A DNA stretch of 64,000 bases from Rhinopithecus roxellana (GCF_007565055.1 NC_044554.1:144459463-144523462), one strand, 5' to 3'. Numbered from the stretch's first letter, positions 10,770 through 22,501 are shown. Numbers and translations: made by a program. Notes: generated by a model not told the origin, from the sequence alone.

Positions 10770-10884
10770 AGTAAGAGTGACTGGAATATGCTGCAGACAA
10801 TTTACGAGAGTGACTCCTGTTTTTCCTCAGATGGGGTGGCTGGACGAGAGCAGCTCTTGGCTCAGCAAAGAATGCACAGTATGA
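10753..10884 (+). other. Overlapping out-of-frame uORF (43 codons)
   Basis: An ATG at 10753, in a weak context (T at -3), opens a frame that passes both HDAC9 starts (10788 and 10872) and ends at TGA 10882-10884. If the exon is transcribed from the candidate promoter, ribosomes that use it cannot start at either HDAC9 ATG. A second ATG in this frame sits at 10831, the first base after the internal acceptor. Confidence 0.5.
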
Positions 10885-10893
10885 TCAGCTCAG
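10788..10893 (+). CDS. HDAC9: HDAC9 N-terminal coding exon (partial, 35 codons + 1 nt)
   Basis: HDAC9 is a class IIa histone deacetylase that shuttles between nucleus and cytoplasm and represses MEF2-dependent genes in muscle, brain and immune cells. Its N-terminal region binds MEF2 and co-repressors. This exon supplies only the extreme N-terminus. From ATG 10788 the frame reads MLQTIYESDS, then a serine-rich stretch, then SSDGVAGREQLL, then the classical start MHSMISS at 10872, and stops being visible at the GTAAGA donor. I recall HDAC9 isoforms that begin with this longer peptide. ATG 10788 is the first in-frame ATG after a TGA at 10767. Both ATGs have A at -3. The DG-x-x-GR[ED] motif is shared with the N-termini of HDAC4 and HDAC5, which supports real coding upstream of MHSMISS. 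The remaining exons are outside the window. Confidence 0.85.
10812..10830 (+). other. HDAC9: Candidate splice acceptor inside the exon
   Basis: ACTCCTGTTTTTCCTCAG is a strong pyrimidine tract with CAG. It would create a 63-nt exon, 10831-10893, that begins and ends in phase 1. Its first complete protein motif, DGVAGRE, is where similarity to HDAC4/5 begins. Confidence 0.55.
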
Positions 10894-10899
10894 GTAAGA
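10894..10899 (+). other. HDAC9: Splice donor of the HDAC9 exon
   Basis: TCAG|GTAAGA is a near-perfect donor. The retained G plus a downstream TG rebuilds the Val codon that follows MHSMISS in HDAC9. Confidence 0.85.
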
Positions 10900-12840
10900 T
10901 CCTCTTTCATAACTGAGACGATTTAGGTTTGAAAAGGGGCTGGCTTGGGAAATGCAGCTAAGAAAAGCACCTCTCTTAAGGAAATTGCTGCTTTTTCATG
11001 TTGATGTTGCTATTTTCTTGGTGCGTCTGTAGGGTTTAACTTAGATCCCTTCCATTACTGTTTCTGTGCATATTCAGTCTGCTTAGGGACAGCAGCTTCT
11101 GAATGAAATTGCAAACTATTGCTTCTGATGAAAGATGAGACTGAGATAAGTAAAATGTAGTTGGGGGTGTTTTGCCTTTACTATGCAACTAGAAAAAGGA
11201 GATCTGTACTGATTGTAAGCCTATTCTAATAGGACTTTAAAAATCAGGTAAGTTCATATTGGGGCTTCAGTTTAAACTGCAGCCCCGCTAGCCTGACGAT
11301 TTTATATTTACTGTGTGCTAAAGAAGCACATCTATTTATAGACCTACCTTCTAAAATGTGTTTGCTACAGAGTTATAAAGGTAGTTTTCTTTTTTCCATT
11401 ATATGGCTTTTTCTCATCAGCCCCAAATGAAACTGTTTAGGATGAAATAAAATTGTCATTAGCAGATGCTTATTTTAATTTTCTTCAAAAACATGTGGGA
11501 AGTCTAGCATTGTCAGGCAGATGTGATGGCATAACACACATGTAAATGTGTTAAAAGCAGGTGCAGCATTTTAAAGGATAATAGGAACAGATTCTAATTT
11601 CTAGTTTCTCAGGGAGATGAGTTGGTGGGAGATGGAGCTTGTCAGCCTTGTCAATTTATACTTACTAAATGAACATACTCTCCAGGCAATATCACTTACT
11701 TGTAATTATTGCCTTTCATATTTATTTCCTTTGGCTATTTCCTAAAGCTTTGGGAACTCTTTGTTTCTGTCCTCTTCTGAATGATTCAACCTAAAATTGG
11801 CTTAAAGTTCTCACTCAGATCCCACCTCCTATGTGGGCTTAATCGTAATTATAGATCACCGCCTAGGTTTCCATGATAAGAATGCCACATAAAGCAGTGT
11901 TTACTTTATAGAGCTAGGTGTGAAAGAAATATTCCACAGGTTGGCATGATGTCTGTTTTGGTGTTAATACACCTTCCCATATGTGGATCTATGTTTAAAG
12001 CTAGTTTTCTTTAAACCTTGGTTAGTTATGATGATTTTAAGATCCTTCTGTTGACCCCATCTTTTCATGGAATCAGAATACAATATCACTTTTGCACAAT
12101 TTGGTATTTATACACTTAAGTGACAGGAATTATGTTAATGAATAGTGCCTGCTTAACAAAAGCAAACCTACCAGAATTTCGGTACAGTTTATTCTTATAG
12201 CTGCAAAACTGACAAGGGCTCCAGGAGGGTTTAACAAGTATGTCTCTAATGGGACTGGTCATTTAACTTAGCATTTTATTTTTAAAAATATGGATGAACT
12301 CTTTGAAAATAACTAGTTTAGAAATCTTTTCAGCACTATGCTTTATCCTTTTCGTCCTCACTTCTGTGTTACAAGTTCGATTTTTTTTTCGTGTGGTAGA
12401 AACATACATGCCTTCCAAGTAGCAAGTGTCTGCTGACGCTAAGTCTGGCTACAGGTGTTTGCAAGCTTTGCTTTTTTCTCCACATCTTTGATAATCACAT
12501 ACAACTTTACACCCATTTCAGTAGAGATTGTTATTTTCCTAGCATTTAATGGTTTGTGTACCAAGCAACAAGATTTTCAGACAGGGAAGTGCTTCAGGCT
12601 GTCCATGCTTTTGCCAGTTCTACAAGAAGCAACATTTAAGCACCAGCTAGCTATTAAATGAAAGGTAATATGGGTTAACCTCGACTCCCAAAACCTGTCT
12701 GCTATAAATACATAATCACTAAGTTCTATTTATTTTTAAAATTTGAACCATAAAAACAATTGTACCCTTCCTAACATGCCATATATTTCATCTGTGTTCT
12801 TAAATTTAATTCACCTAGTCTTTATTGTATACTTCCTGTG
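10900..12840. other. HDAC9: HDAC9 intron, repeat-poor
   Basis: No transposon remnant is recognisable across 1.9 kb directly after the exon. There is no further exon-like open frame with good splice sites that I can defend. Confidence 0.5.
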
Positions 12841-12844
12841 AGGC

Positions 12845-13010
12845 ACTGGCTCTCAAAGTTGTACTCACCAGAAGCACTTTACAAAATATGATACCTAGAT
12901 TCCACTCCCAGAATGTCTGATTTAATTGGTGTGGGGAACAGCGTGGGGATTGAGGTTTTTAAAATCTCCCCACCTATTTTAACCTTCAGCAAACTGCGAT
13001 CCACTGCTGT
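12845..13010 (+). mobile_element. MER5A (hAT-Charlie)
   Basis: 'CTGGCTCTCAAAGTTGTACTC', 'CCAGAAGCACTTTAC', 'CCTAGATTCCACTCCC' and 'GATTTAATTGGTGTGGGG' follow the MER5A consensus, ending at 'CTGCGATCCACTGCTG' near the 3' terminus. Nearly full length for this 190-bp element. Confidence 0.75.
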
Positions 13011-13224
13011 AGGGCTAGGGAACAGATGGCGATGCTGGTGAACTCCTATCAGTAGGGTTTGTCCTTTGAGTTAACTGCTAAATTAGGGGTGTGTTTGTCT
13101 TAATTTAGCTACAAATCTTGTTCAGCTTCCTTTTGGACCAGTGGTCTGGATGTGATTCATAGGCTTAGAAGCAGAGTCTTTAGATTTGAAAGAGAGAAAG
13201 GATGCCTGGTAGCAGTGCAGAGGA

Positions 13225-13425
13225 GTGGAGGGAGAGAGCACTGTTCAAGGAGTCAAACACTCTGTATTCTAGCATGAGCTCCACTACTAGCCAATTGTGT
13301 ACCGATTTTTTACTCATCTTCAAAGATGAAGAATAATGATGTCCTCCTGCTCGCCTCTTAGCATTCTTGTGAGGTTCAAATGTATCAATATGTATTTAAA
13401 ACATATACTCACTATTATAATTGTT
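13225..13425 (+). mobile_element. MIR SINE, sense
   Basis: 'GAGCACTGTTCAAGGAGTC', 'TCCACTACTAGCCAATTGTG', 'TACTCATCTTCAAAGATG' and 'TTCTTGTGAGGTTCAAATG' follow MIR in sense order. Confidence 0.7.
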
Positions 13426-15125
13426 GTTTTTAGTGAATGAACCTAGGATCCTGGTTTTCAATGCCATGTTCTAGATTATCCAGCTGAACAAGCCAGATGA
13501 GTTACATTGTAGGTCACATGGGGGAAATGATCGTTTGTTTTGATAATCAGTTTGCCTTAGTTATCTTGTAAATCAACTATTTCTTTTGTTATCTTGGTTT
13601 GATAAGAGTTGAGATCTTTCCTATGCAGATTATGACTATAGGTAAGAGTGGGGTGTGTGTGTTCTGTGAAATGTCTCATTATGTAATAAAGGCAAAGAAG
13701 TTGCACAGTATGTGATTGAACAGTGAACCCCAATGGCAGATTTCTTGAGATTATTTTTAAAACGTTGGTTCTGTTGTGTAATCTCTTTAGCAATTGCTTT
13801 AGAGTTCCGATTTGTTGTTCTAGTTATGTTAGATATTATGCACTAATATAGATGGTTTTTGTTCAGAGCTTTTTATATGCTATTGGAATACAAGTTTTTT
13901 TTTATTGTTGTATGTTTTTCTGACATTGACTCAGCCAGGCTGAACATGTTTGGTAGAACCAGGTTCTGTAATATTGTACTAATATATTTTAGTTTAAAGT
14001 TCTATAATATTAAATCTTAGAATTCAGTATGAGTGACACAGTTTGTCAAGTGCATCCCTACTTTTGTGGCTTGTGTGGGCCAGTGTAAGTGATAACTGTG
14101 GCAGAAACTGAAGCATGTACAAATATTGACTGAGGTCACTCCGCAGGAGCTGGCAGGATTAGGGGTGTTCTCCCATTGCCAGGCATGTAGCTTAACACAT
14201 TGGGCAGCAGAGCTGTCCAGACAATATTGGAACAATTATTATGAAGGAATTTCCTAGAGCTTGTACAGAAGTAATGTAAGATATATTTACAATAAGGAAA
14301 GCTCATATTTTGGCCATCTATTCTTATTTTAGGGTATAAAAGAAAAACATTTAAATCAAAATCCTGAAATTCTTTTATATGTCTTCACCCATTTTTGAAT
14401 CCTTTTGTTCCTTAGTGTGTGGTGTTGAGGGGAAGGGAACATTTTAGATTCAGTAGTCACGTCACTTATGTCTACTTGAAAAGCAGAATCTAATTATGAA
14501 AATGTAAGTCTGTGAAATGTTCCTGTCATGTCAAGAATCACTTCTGGTATTCCCCATAATTACTGTTTTGCCATTCTCTAACTCAGGTTATCTTCACTTG
14601 CAAGTCTGTTATCAATTGAGATAGATGATAGGTATCAATCAGAAATATAATTATAAATAGGCTCATTGAGAATGGAGACAAGAATGAGTATTTTATATTT
14701 CTAAGGATGACACAGGAGGCATAATTATGGTTATGTCCATTAAGTAAGAAAGTCCAATAAAACCCCTTAGAAGACTGAAATAAATCCAAATTCTGAATTC
14801 AAAAAATATTCTAAATGATGATTTTAATTTTGGAGGTGAGCGATTTTAAAATGTGCCTTATAATTTCTCACTACTGATAAATAATGAAGTGAGCCCAAAA
14901 TAGCATGTCAGCCAACAAACACTCCTTCCACCCCTGTCACCCAATATATTCAACAGTAACTGAGCAAAGAAAATGATATAACCTAATGCAACATACCTCA
15001 GAGGCTAACAGCCAAGGAAAAAATGGATGCGGAGGTTCTTTGATCATAATAGAGAGACCTGTCTCCTGGGCTGTCTTAGAATTTGACTGGAAAGTTGACC
15101 AATTCCTGAGAATTCTCACTAAGAT
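13426..15125. other. HDAC9: HDAC9 intron, nothing recognised
   Basis: AT-rich intronic DNA with no gene, RNA or confident repeat. Small frames on both strands show no known domain. Confidence 0.5.
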
Positions 15126-15129
15126 TCCC

Positions 15130-16420
15130 AGATCTGAAGAGAAGAAAACTGAGTGGGTATCCTCACCATTTTGGGTGGTTCATGTTTTCTCTTGTGACTG
15201 AGAAATAGTAGAAATGAAGGCTTCAGCACAGCATACTAAATTGGGAGAATGATCGCTCCGTAGCTCTTTGGAATGACGTACCTTTCACCAACTAACCTTA
15301 GAGATTCTACCAAGAAGAAAAACATCAACTCATTGAGCCCATGGAATTAGATGTCTTAGTATTACTTCCCACAAAGAGCACCTTAATAAAAACATGAATT
15401 TTATAAAAGAAAAGCTTAAAGGTGAGATGATAAAACAAGAGAATGAGATGAGAAGGGAGATACAGATCTCAGGAAATGAATTAAGAATGGAAAATTGTAA
15501 TGATTATAGAAAAAATATTCATTAGAAATAGGAGAAAACAGAATAGGCCCTGGTAAAAATCTTTACACATAAAGATGAAAGGTTTGAAAAAAATCAGAGT
15601 GAATGAAAAAGGAAACTGGGTTAATGCAATTAGAGAAAAGTCTGTAAATTTGAAAGACAAAGATAATCTAACAAGAAGATTGTGTCCCAGAAGTTGATAT
15701 TCCAAAACAATGAAACAGAAGATAATTTTGCACAAATGAAGAAAAGTGATTTCACTACAAAAGAAGAAAGCAAATCTGTACATTAAAAGACCTCTCCATC
15801 TTTTAGAAAACTGGATGCAAGTGCTCAACAGAGTCATATCCTAATTGGGCTAGTAAATGGTAAATTGTAAATAATTCCTCAGGAGTTCTGGTAGCTATAG
15901 TGGAGCCTGTGGAGTGGGAGGGTGGGGAAGAAGAGACTCAGAAAGCTTATCATATGTATGCCACGAACAACATCAGAAGACAATGAAGAAAAAAGTCTCA
16001 AAAGTTCTACAAGAAGTGCAACCCAATGTGACACTTGGATGTTTTTAAAATATAAAGAAAATAGTTAGACAAGATAGAAGTTCTCAAACATGAAAGAGGC
16101 TGCTTGACAGTGAAAGCCATACAGTGAAGAGATGAACTTAAAACAAACAAAAAACTAAATTCAGAAGTAGAGAAAACATTATCAGAGTAATGAGGGAGCA
16201 CTGAATGCATTTAAACAACTATTGGATTGTGTTTATAGGGCAGAAAGCAGATATTATAAAGTAGGGGAATGTAAAAATGTTAATAAAGCTGACCAGTGTG
16301 AGGTGTTGGAGAGAGGTGAGATGGAAGGATGTGAGAAATGCTAATATCTTCCTTTCTGAGTAGGGGCAGACTCCCTGCTGCTTAAAATAGAAACACACAC
16401 AAAAAAAGATTCAAAGCACT
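15130..16420 (+). mobile_element. A-rich LINE-like region (possible HAL1/L1 ORF1 remnant)
   Basis: The + strand is strongly A-rich and purine-biased, with phrases such as 'GAGAATGAGATGAGAAGGGAG' and 'CAAATGAAGAAAAGTGA' reminiscent of the coiled-coil part of L1 ORF1. The minus-strand frame at 15481-15837 is its pyrimidine-rich shadow. The family call is a guess from composition. Confidence 0.3.
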
Positions 16421-16885
16421 GATTTTTAAAAATAGTTTATTTAACCTTAAAGAGGTCTTTTTGGAAATAGTATCTCTTATGTTAAGGAAGTATTTAGTAC
16501 ATTTATAGTTCCTTCAACTGCAGTTTTAAATCTGCTTAATTCAGTTAAATTTAAATTTAAATTCAGTTAAGTTTAATTTCACTTTTTAAAAATAAATATA
16601 ACATCAGTGATATGTTCTTATTCTTTTAATTTTTTAAATCTATCCATCCATCTCCTGAAGAATTCTTATAAAAATAGGAAGAAATTAGGAAAGATGCTCT
16701 GCTGTGTTTGGTGAAGAGGAGGGGCTTTTTCTTTTAGCATCATTCCTCTTTACAGAGCATGAAATTTTATAATAGGCATGTATTCTATGAGAAGTGTTTC
16801 TTACACACCCCCACACAAAGCTACTATTGCAAAATACTAACAGTGATTAATCGTAAGTAGTAGGTATATTAGTTAAGTTGTTTTC
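16421..16885. other. HDAC9: AT-rich intron
   Basis: It contains a small palindromic patch near 16541-16578 (two TTCAGTTAA words around an AAATTTAAATTTAAA core). Nothing else is recognised. Confidence 0.5.
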
Positions 16886-16889
16886 TCCT

Positions 16890-17480
16890 GCAAATAAAAG
16901 AAGACTCTAGTCAAAATGACAGACAAGAAGGACATTTATCATGTAATAAAGTAGTTGGGTGGTTAGGCAGCACCAGGTAGTCAAAAATGGCAGCAGCATT
17001 CAGGTCCTTCATATAGTTCCACTCTGCTGGTCTTAACCTTGGTTGGTGTGATCCTAAGATTGGATCCTCCAGCGGTCACAAACTGACTTGTAGCAGTTCC
17101 AAGCATCATATATATTTATGCATGACAAATTGCAGAGACAAAGGTTGGATCCTCCAGTGGTCACAAGTTGACTCATAGCAGTTTCAAGCATCATGTTATT
17201 TATGCACGACAAGTTCCGGAGACAAAGAGGGGAAACTGCTGTCTTGGCGTCTCTTTTAAAGGAAAGAAATCTTACCCAGACTTCTCCAGCAAATCATCCT
17301 TTATACTATATTGACCAGAAGAGCATCACCTGCCTATTCTTTCACTTGTTTTTGAGAGAAGTGGGACCCATGACTGAGCTGGGAAGGCGGGATACCTAAA
17401 CCTGCTCAAGTTTCTATTGGGAAAAACAAAGAAGCAGGAGGAATAGATGTTAGCTAGGCACTAGCAGTATTTGCTACAAC
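16890..17480 (-). mobile_element. Ancient interspersed repeat, family not named
   Basis: 'GGACATTTATCATGTAATAAAG', 'GGCAGCAGCATTCAGG', 'GAAATCTTACCCAGAC' and 'GGCACTAGCAGTATTTGCT' recall a widespread old mammalian repeat that I cannot name with certainty. Its middle contains the tandem duplication listed separately. Confidence 0.4.
17060..17227 (+). repeat. Tandem duplication, 2 x ~84 bp
   Basis: Unit 1 (17060-17144) and unit 2 (17145-17227) both begin TTGGATCCTCCAG, share GGTCACAA, AGCAGTT, CAAGCATCAT and TTTATGCA, and end GAGACAAAG. By eye identity is about 85%, so the duplication is old. Confidence 0.9.
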
Positions 17481-18950
17481 GTGTATATTGATGATTAGAA
17501 GTTTATTCTTTGCAATTTTATTTACTTTTTAGTCTCCACAAATATAATAAAGTAAATGGACTATGTTTATAATTTCCCTTTCAATTGAACTATGGGTGTT
17601 GATTTTCTTTTCATGAAGATAATATATCTGTTTAAATACTAATGTAAGTATTTTTTTACTAGTATTGAATATGTTTTTTTTTATTAATGTTGAATACATT
17701 GCCTTTCTTAGTATTGTCTGTCATTAGAAGAAGCCCCCTAATAAAGAGACTGAAGTAATTGTGGAAGAAACTGGATCTCTCTAAGCGAGCAATCATATTT
17801 TCTGAAGAAAGGAGAGTCAACATTGTGGCCTCATGCCTTACCAGCATTTGTTATAAACTTGAATAGAGTATTCCTTGTTGGCTTTGAGGCACACAAAACA
17901 TTTTTTGAGAAATATAATAATATATGAATTGTTTTCAATATATGAAAGGAGGATTATCTTAAAAATACTCAGAATGTCTTTGCCAGTAGGTTGTCACAGA
18001 TATTGCATTTTAAGAATCAGGAACAATTTTTACAATATGGAATGATAACTACATTTTAACATTTTTTTTCTGAATTTGAATGCTTTGAAAATAATTTAAT
18101 TGAAATAAAAGCTCATGCAAATGACTTTAGAAAACAAGCTTTCAAGAAGAAATTCAAAAATATGTTGGCCTCTGCCTCAAATCAGTGTGCCATGGTCCCC
18201 CCTGGTTCTGAAAGGAAGCCGAAGTGAGTGGTTAGCTTGGGATATGTGGTGCTTTTCCTGTTGGCAGTTTTCCCCTTTTCTGTTCCCAGTAATTTGGCAA
18301 TAAGGAAGCAAAGAAAGAGGAAATGCCTGGTGTTCCTAGCTCCATTCTTCTTCAATTAAGTCAGTTGAACAAAGCAAATTTAATTTATACAACATTTTTC
18401 ACAATACTAAACGACCTACGCTTTCAAGTGTTATCAGAGAGCATTATGTTTAGGTTTACTCTAAGTTGCTATGATTCATGAATATAAGAATAAGTACTTC
18501 TTGTGTTTTTATAAGAATATATTTTCCATTCATTATCATAATGTTAACTTTTCCGTAGTAAAATAAGTGATGGGCTTTTTGTGTATAGTGTTTCTTAAAT
18601 ACCCATTAATTAAATCCAATGAAAACCACTTTTAAGGAAGAAAGAAATTTACCAAACCACAGAGTGTAACTAGTCATTTGCTTATGATTAAAATTTTTGC
18701 ATGCTGATAAGGTTGGAAATACCCACAACTTTATTTTCCTGCTTCTCCTTATGGTCCACCATTTGTATCAGAAACTTTTAAATTCATAATGTATGTTCAT
18801 TATTGACCCAGTTGCAACCATGTGGATGTTATTTTCAATTGGCTTGAGGTATAGTTTGGTGAATGTCTGAGGCACGACATTTCCAAACTGGGTTCAAATG
18901 AGAATGCTATGAAGTTGTTTCAAAAACTGAAACTTGATGTTAAAAACAAA
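17481..18950. other. HDAC9: HDAC9 intron, nothing recognised
   Basis: AT-rich DNA with T runs near 17649-17682. No gene or confident repeat is seen. Confidence 0.5.
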
Positions 18951-18954
18951 ATAT

Positions 18955-18991
18955 AAAATAATAATAATAATAAAAATAAATAAATAAATAA
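18955..18991 (+). repeat. (AAT)n/(AAAT)n low-complexity tract
   Basis: Five AAT-type units are followed by four TAAA units and then a C run at 18992-18998. Confidence 0.85.
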
Positions 18992-19338
18992 CCCCCCCAA
19001 AATCCAGAAAACAAAAAATAAGTAAATTTAACTGAGTTTTCATTAAATGACATCATAGCCTGGGAGTTCCTGCTTTAGTAAAAACGTGTTTACCCAGAAA
19101 GTTTTCAGGGAGCCCCATGTAGGGTGAATGAGAAAAAGCTCTTGTTGAGTTAAGCACTGAATTAATTTTATTCTTGATGAGGCTTTTGAAATCTGCTCAT
19201 AATCAAAATTCAAGGGTGTATTTTAAGTACATGATTTTTACATTAGAAACTATTTATTTTATGTTAGAAAGAAAGTTATCACCACCTTTTTTTTTTAATC
19301 TGTCATACTCCTCTTCTAGTTGCTTCGTTCCAATTTTA

Positions 19339-19642
19339 TTTTATTTTGTTTTGTTTTTTGAGACAGAGTCTCACTCTGTCATCCAGGCAGGAGTGCAGTG
19401 GTATGATCTTGGCTCACTGTCACCTCTACCTTCTGGTTCAAGTGAGTCTCCTGCCTCAGCCTCCCAAGTAGCTGGGATTACAGGCATGTGCCACCATGGC
19501 TGGCTAATTTTTGTATTTTTAGTAAAGATGGGGTTTCGCCATATTGGCCAGGCTGGCTTGGAACTCCTGACCTCAAGTGATCTGCCCGCCTTGGCCTCCC
19601 AAACTGCTGGGTTTACAGGCATGAGCCACTGCGCCCCGCCTA
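19339..19642 (-). mobile_element. Full-length AluS-type element, antisense
   Basis: Poly-T, GAGACAGAGTCTCACTCTGTC, both monomers and the terminal GCGCCCCGCC are present. A 12-bp target-site duplication GTTCCAATTTTA flanks it (19327-19338 and 19643-19654). Two overlapping long frames here, one on each strand, are the usual Alu-derived frames, not genes. Confidence 0.95.
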
Positions 19643-19714
19643 GTTCCAATTTTAGAGGTCAGTGATTGTAAGCATATTTTTTCAAAAACTTTTATGTCAG
19701 TCTTATTATTGACA

Positions 19715-19905
19715 CAATGGCTAATGTTTCAAAAGTTTCTCCGTGTATCACTTTATCATTTAATCCTTACCACAGTTTAATAATGCAGTAGTTGTTGCAG
19801 CAGTATTGGTATTTTACAGTTGAGGAAGTATATTCAGAGAGATAACAAATTTACTGATGGTTACTATAGGTAGGAAATGGCAGGATTGTGTTTAAAAGCC
19901 TGCCA
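19715..19905 (-). mobile_element. MIR SINE, antisense
   Basis: 'ATTTAATCCTTACCACAG', 'TATTTTACAGTTGAGGAAG', 'TTCAGAGAGATAACAAATTTAC' and 'GGAAATGGCAGGATTG' match MIR backwards in order. Confidence 0.75.
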
Positions 19906-21535
19906 CTTTTTCTCAAAAAATATTTAGCATAGGATAATTCTGCTTGGTACTAAAAATGTGGACGCATTTGTGTATGTATAAACAAATATCTAGGCAGACT
20001 TCTTAATCCTGGGAGATTTAAGGCACAAATAGGCAACTATGTTGAAAGTTTTGCTGGAAGATCCTTACTTCATGTTCTCAGTGCCATATAATTAAATTCG
20101 AGGAAGTTAGCACTATCCAGCGCTGAGAGGAGCTTAAGGAAACCAAGCTTCTATGAGAGTGCTCTTTTCCTTGGAGCAGATGCTCTGGACAGAAGCAGCA
20201 TTCCTGATGCATTTGGCACCTGTTTACCAGTGTTCATGATACACTGATCATGAGGGTAAAGTTAGCCCCACTTCAAAATAGCAAATTATTATTAATGTAT
20301 TTTGGCAAGAGAAAGTAATTTTTTGAAATGTTAGCACTATGGGGTTCATTTATTTTGACCAAAATGTTTGAATTATGCTCACCTTGGTATTTACCTTGAA
20401 ATGTAATGGTAAAAAAGCCTGTATCACCACTCAAATCCTAATTTAACTTGCAATGTGAAATTCTCTAGCCAAAACAAAGATCTAGCTAACAAAATTCAGT
20501 TTCTGCTTATTTTGAGGACATATCTGTCCAATTTGGGTCCAGTTTGGACATTTTAGGTGAAAACTGGATAGCTGTGTTTATATGTATTATCATGATACTA
20601 CATTTTATTTTATCTTGAGTTATATTTTACTGTATTGGATGCATATTATGTGTTCTGTAGGTGGGTTAAGCATAAAATCCACCAATTACCTATTAATCCA
20701 GTTATGCAAAAGCCCACTCTTTGCTTTCCAACATGTAATTTTTATAATCTTATTTGCTATGAGAATCTTGAGCCATCTTCAGGAATCAATACATTGTAAA
20801 AGCATTATTGATTATCACGTTAATGATTGACATAATTTATTGCCTTCCTAGGGGAAAGAAGCTTTCAGAAGATCATTAAATGCATTAAAACCTGCAGATG
20901 TCCACATGTCTGTGCCTCTCTTTAGCAGCCTGACTCCTTTGGGTCAGTTATTCTTAGCCTCGGTATTTCTATCTTATGGCATTGCAGGTCTAAGATTAGC
21001 TTGTTAGGCGTTATCATGCCATATGAGTTACCTCCTAATATAACTCTACACTGGAATGATTATTTATAGAAAGAGCATTCTGTCATTTTTGGGTTATTTC
21101 TAGTAGTTTAAATAAAGAAGAATAACATTCAAGTGAAACCACAGATTCCTTCCTGATGCCAAAATAACATGATAACTGTCTGCTTAAGGGGCAATAATGT
21201 TGTTTAAATGTGTGCTTAGGGTGATTGCAGAATTCTTTTTATCTCTGCCACTTTGAGAGAAAAGGGAGAGCTCTGGGTAATGATGTATAATGCTTATGGA
21301 AAGGCAAAGAGGCGGCCTTGATGCTGTCTCAGAGCACACACGACTCTGGTTGATGATGACAACAAGAGACACACAGGGTTTATTTTTAGAAACAGACATT
21401 GCTAAGCTCTCTGTTTGGTATTAATATTGCTCATAAACAGAGCTCCTTGGGGCTGTTGACCCTTCTAGTGAATATGGCATTGCACACACATACTGTTTTC
21501 TTTTTTCACTTCATAAGAATGATACTATTATTAAA
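19906..21535. other. HDAC9: HDAC9 intron, nothing recognised
   Basis: No gene, RNA or confident repeat is seen. Confidence 0.5.
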
Positions 21536-21537
21536 TG

Positions 21538-21578
<41 letters not shown>
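21538..21578 (+). repeat. (TA)n(TG)n compound microsatellite
   Basis: About 19 bases of alternating TA lead directly into about 22 bases of TG. Alternating purine-pyrimidine DNA of this kind can be polymorphic and can adopt Z-form. Confidence 0.95.
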
Positions 21579-22244
21579 CAGTTTCTAAAAACTAAGAAAT
21601 CTAAATTCTATTCAGTTTCTCCAATATATTTAGTTTTTTTTTAATCCCATGAAGCTTGGGTTTAAGAATTGGTTTATGAAAAACAATTGACTATTATAAG
21701 CACAATAAATATACAGGTTAACCATAAGGTATGGGAAAAAGGCAAATATACATCATGAATGACTTTTAATAATAAATAACACCAATGCTCCTAGCTTTAT
21801 TACCACAATATATAAAATACAACTATAAAAGATACTGTCATTATAATGCACTAATGTAAGTTACTGATTTAAATAGATGAGATAAAATTCTCAGCATATG
21901 AGAAAAGTAAGTGTAAGCCTCTGCTTGTAGTTTGGGTATTACTACCTTTTGATGTTCCCAGCAAGTCTCATATACAGTAAAATATGCAGTTTTACATTTG
22001 AGAAATGTTCTCTCAATTTACTTTGTGTGCTTAATTCAAACCTTAGCAATTGTTACTTTGCTCTAAAATTAGAATTCTGTTTTAATGTTAGATTTGCATT
22101 TTATATTTTTTGACTATTAACTCTTTGTTTCTAAATGATAAAAATGTTTAAATGGATGTTAATGCATTTTATGTTACACATTTGCCAAATGCTATAGAAT
22201 GGATAACTTATAGAGGTCTTCCGAATATTCATAACATATTATTA
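21579..22244. other. HDAC9: AT-rich intron
   Basis: Nothing recognised. Confidence 0.5.

Positions 22245-22501
<257 letters not shown>

Larger units (their letters stand above)
10300..10893 (+). other. HDAC9: HDAC9 alternative 5' exon (5' end approximate)
   Basis: The 3' boundary is set by the G|GTAAGA donor at 10893/10894. The 5' end is inferred from the promoter-like block; the purine-rich start near 10300 looks like 5' UTR. Good internal acceptors also exist: TTGTAG at 10526, CTTTGCACACAG at 10592 and TTTTTCCTCAG at 10830. Shorter spliced forms of the exon are therefore possible, ending at the same donor. The 5' part contains several upstream ATGs. The exon would feed the HDAC9 coding frame in phase 1, because the last exon base is the first base of the next codon (GTG, Val, in the known protein). 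Confidence 0.6.

Noticed and set aside
19174..19665. 163-codon + strand open frame
   Set aside because: It is mostly the antisense reading of an Alu, which commonly gives long frames. There is no known domain outside the Alu.
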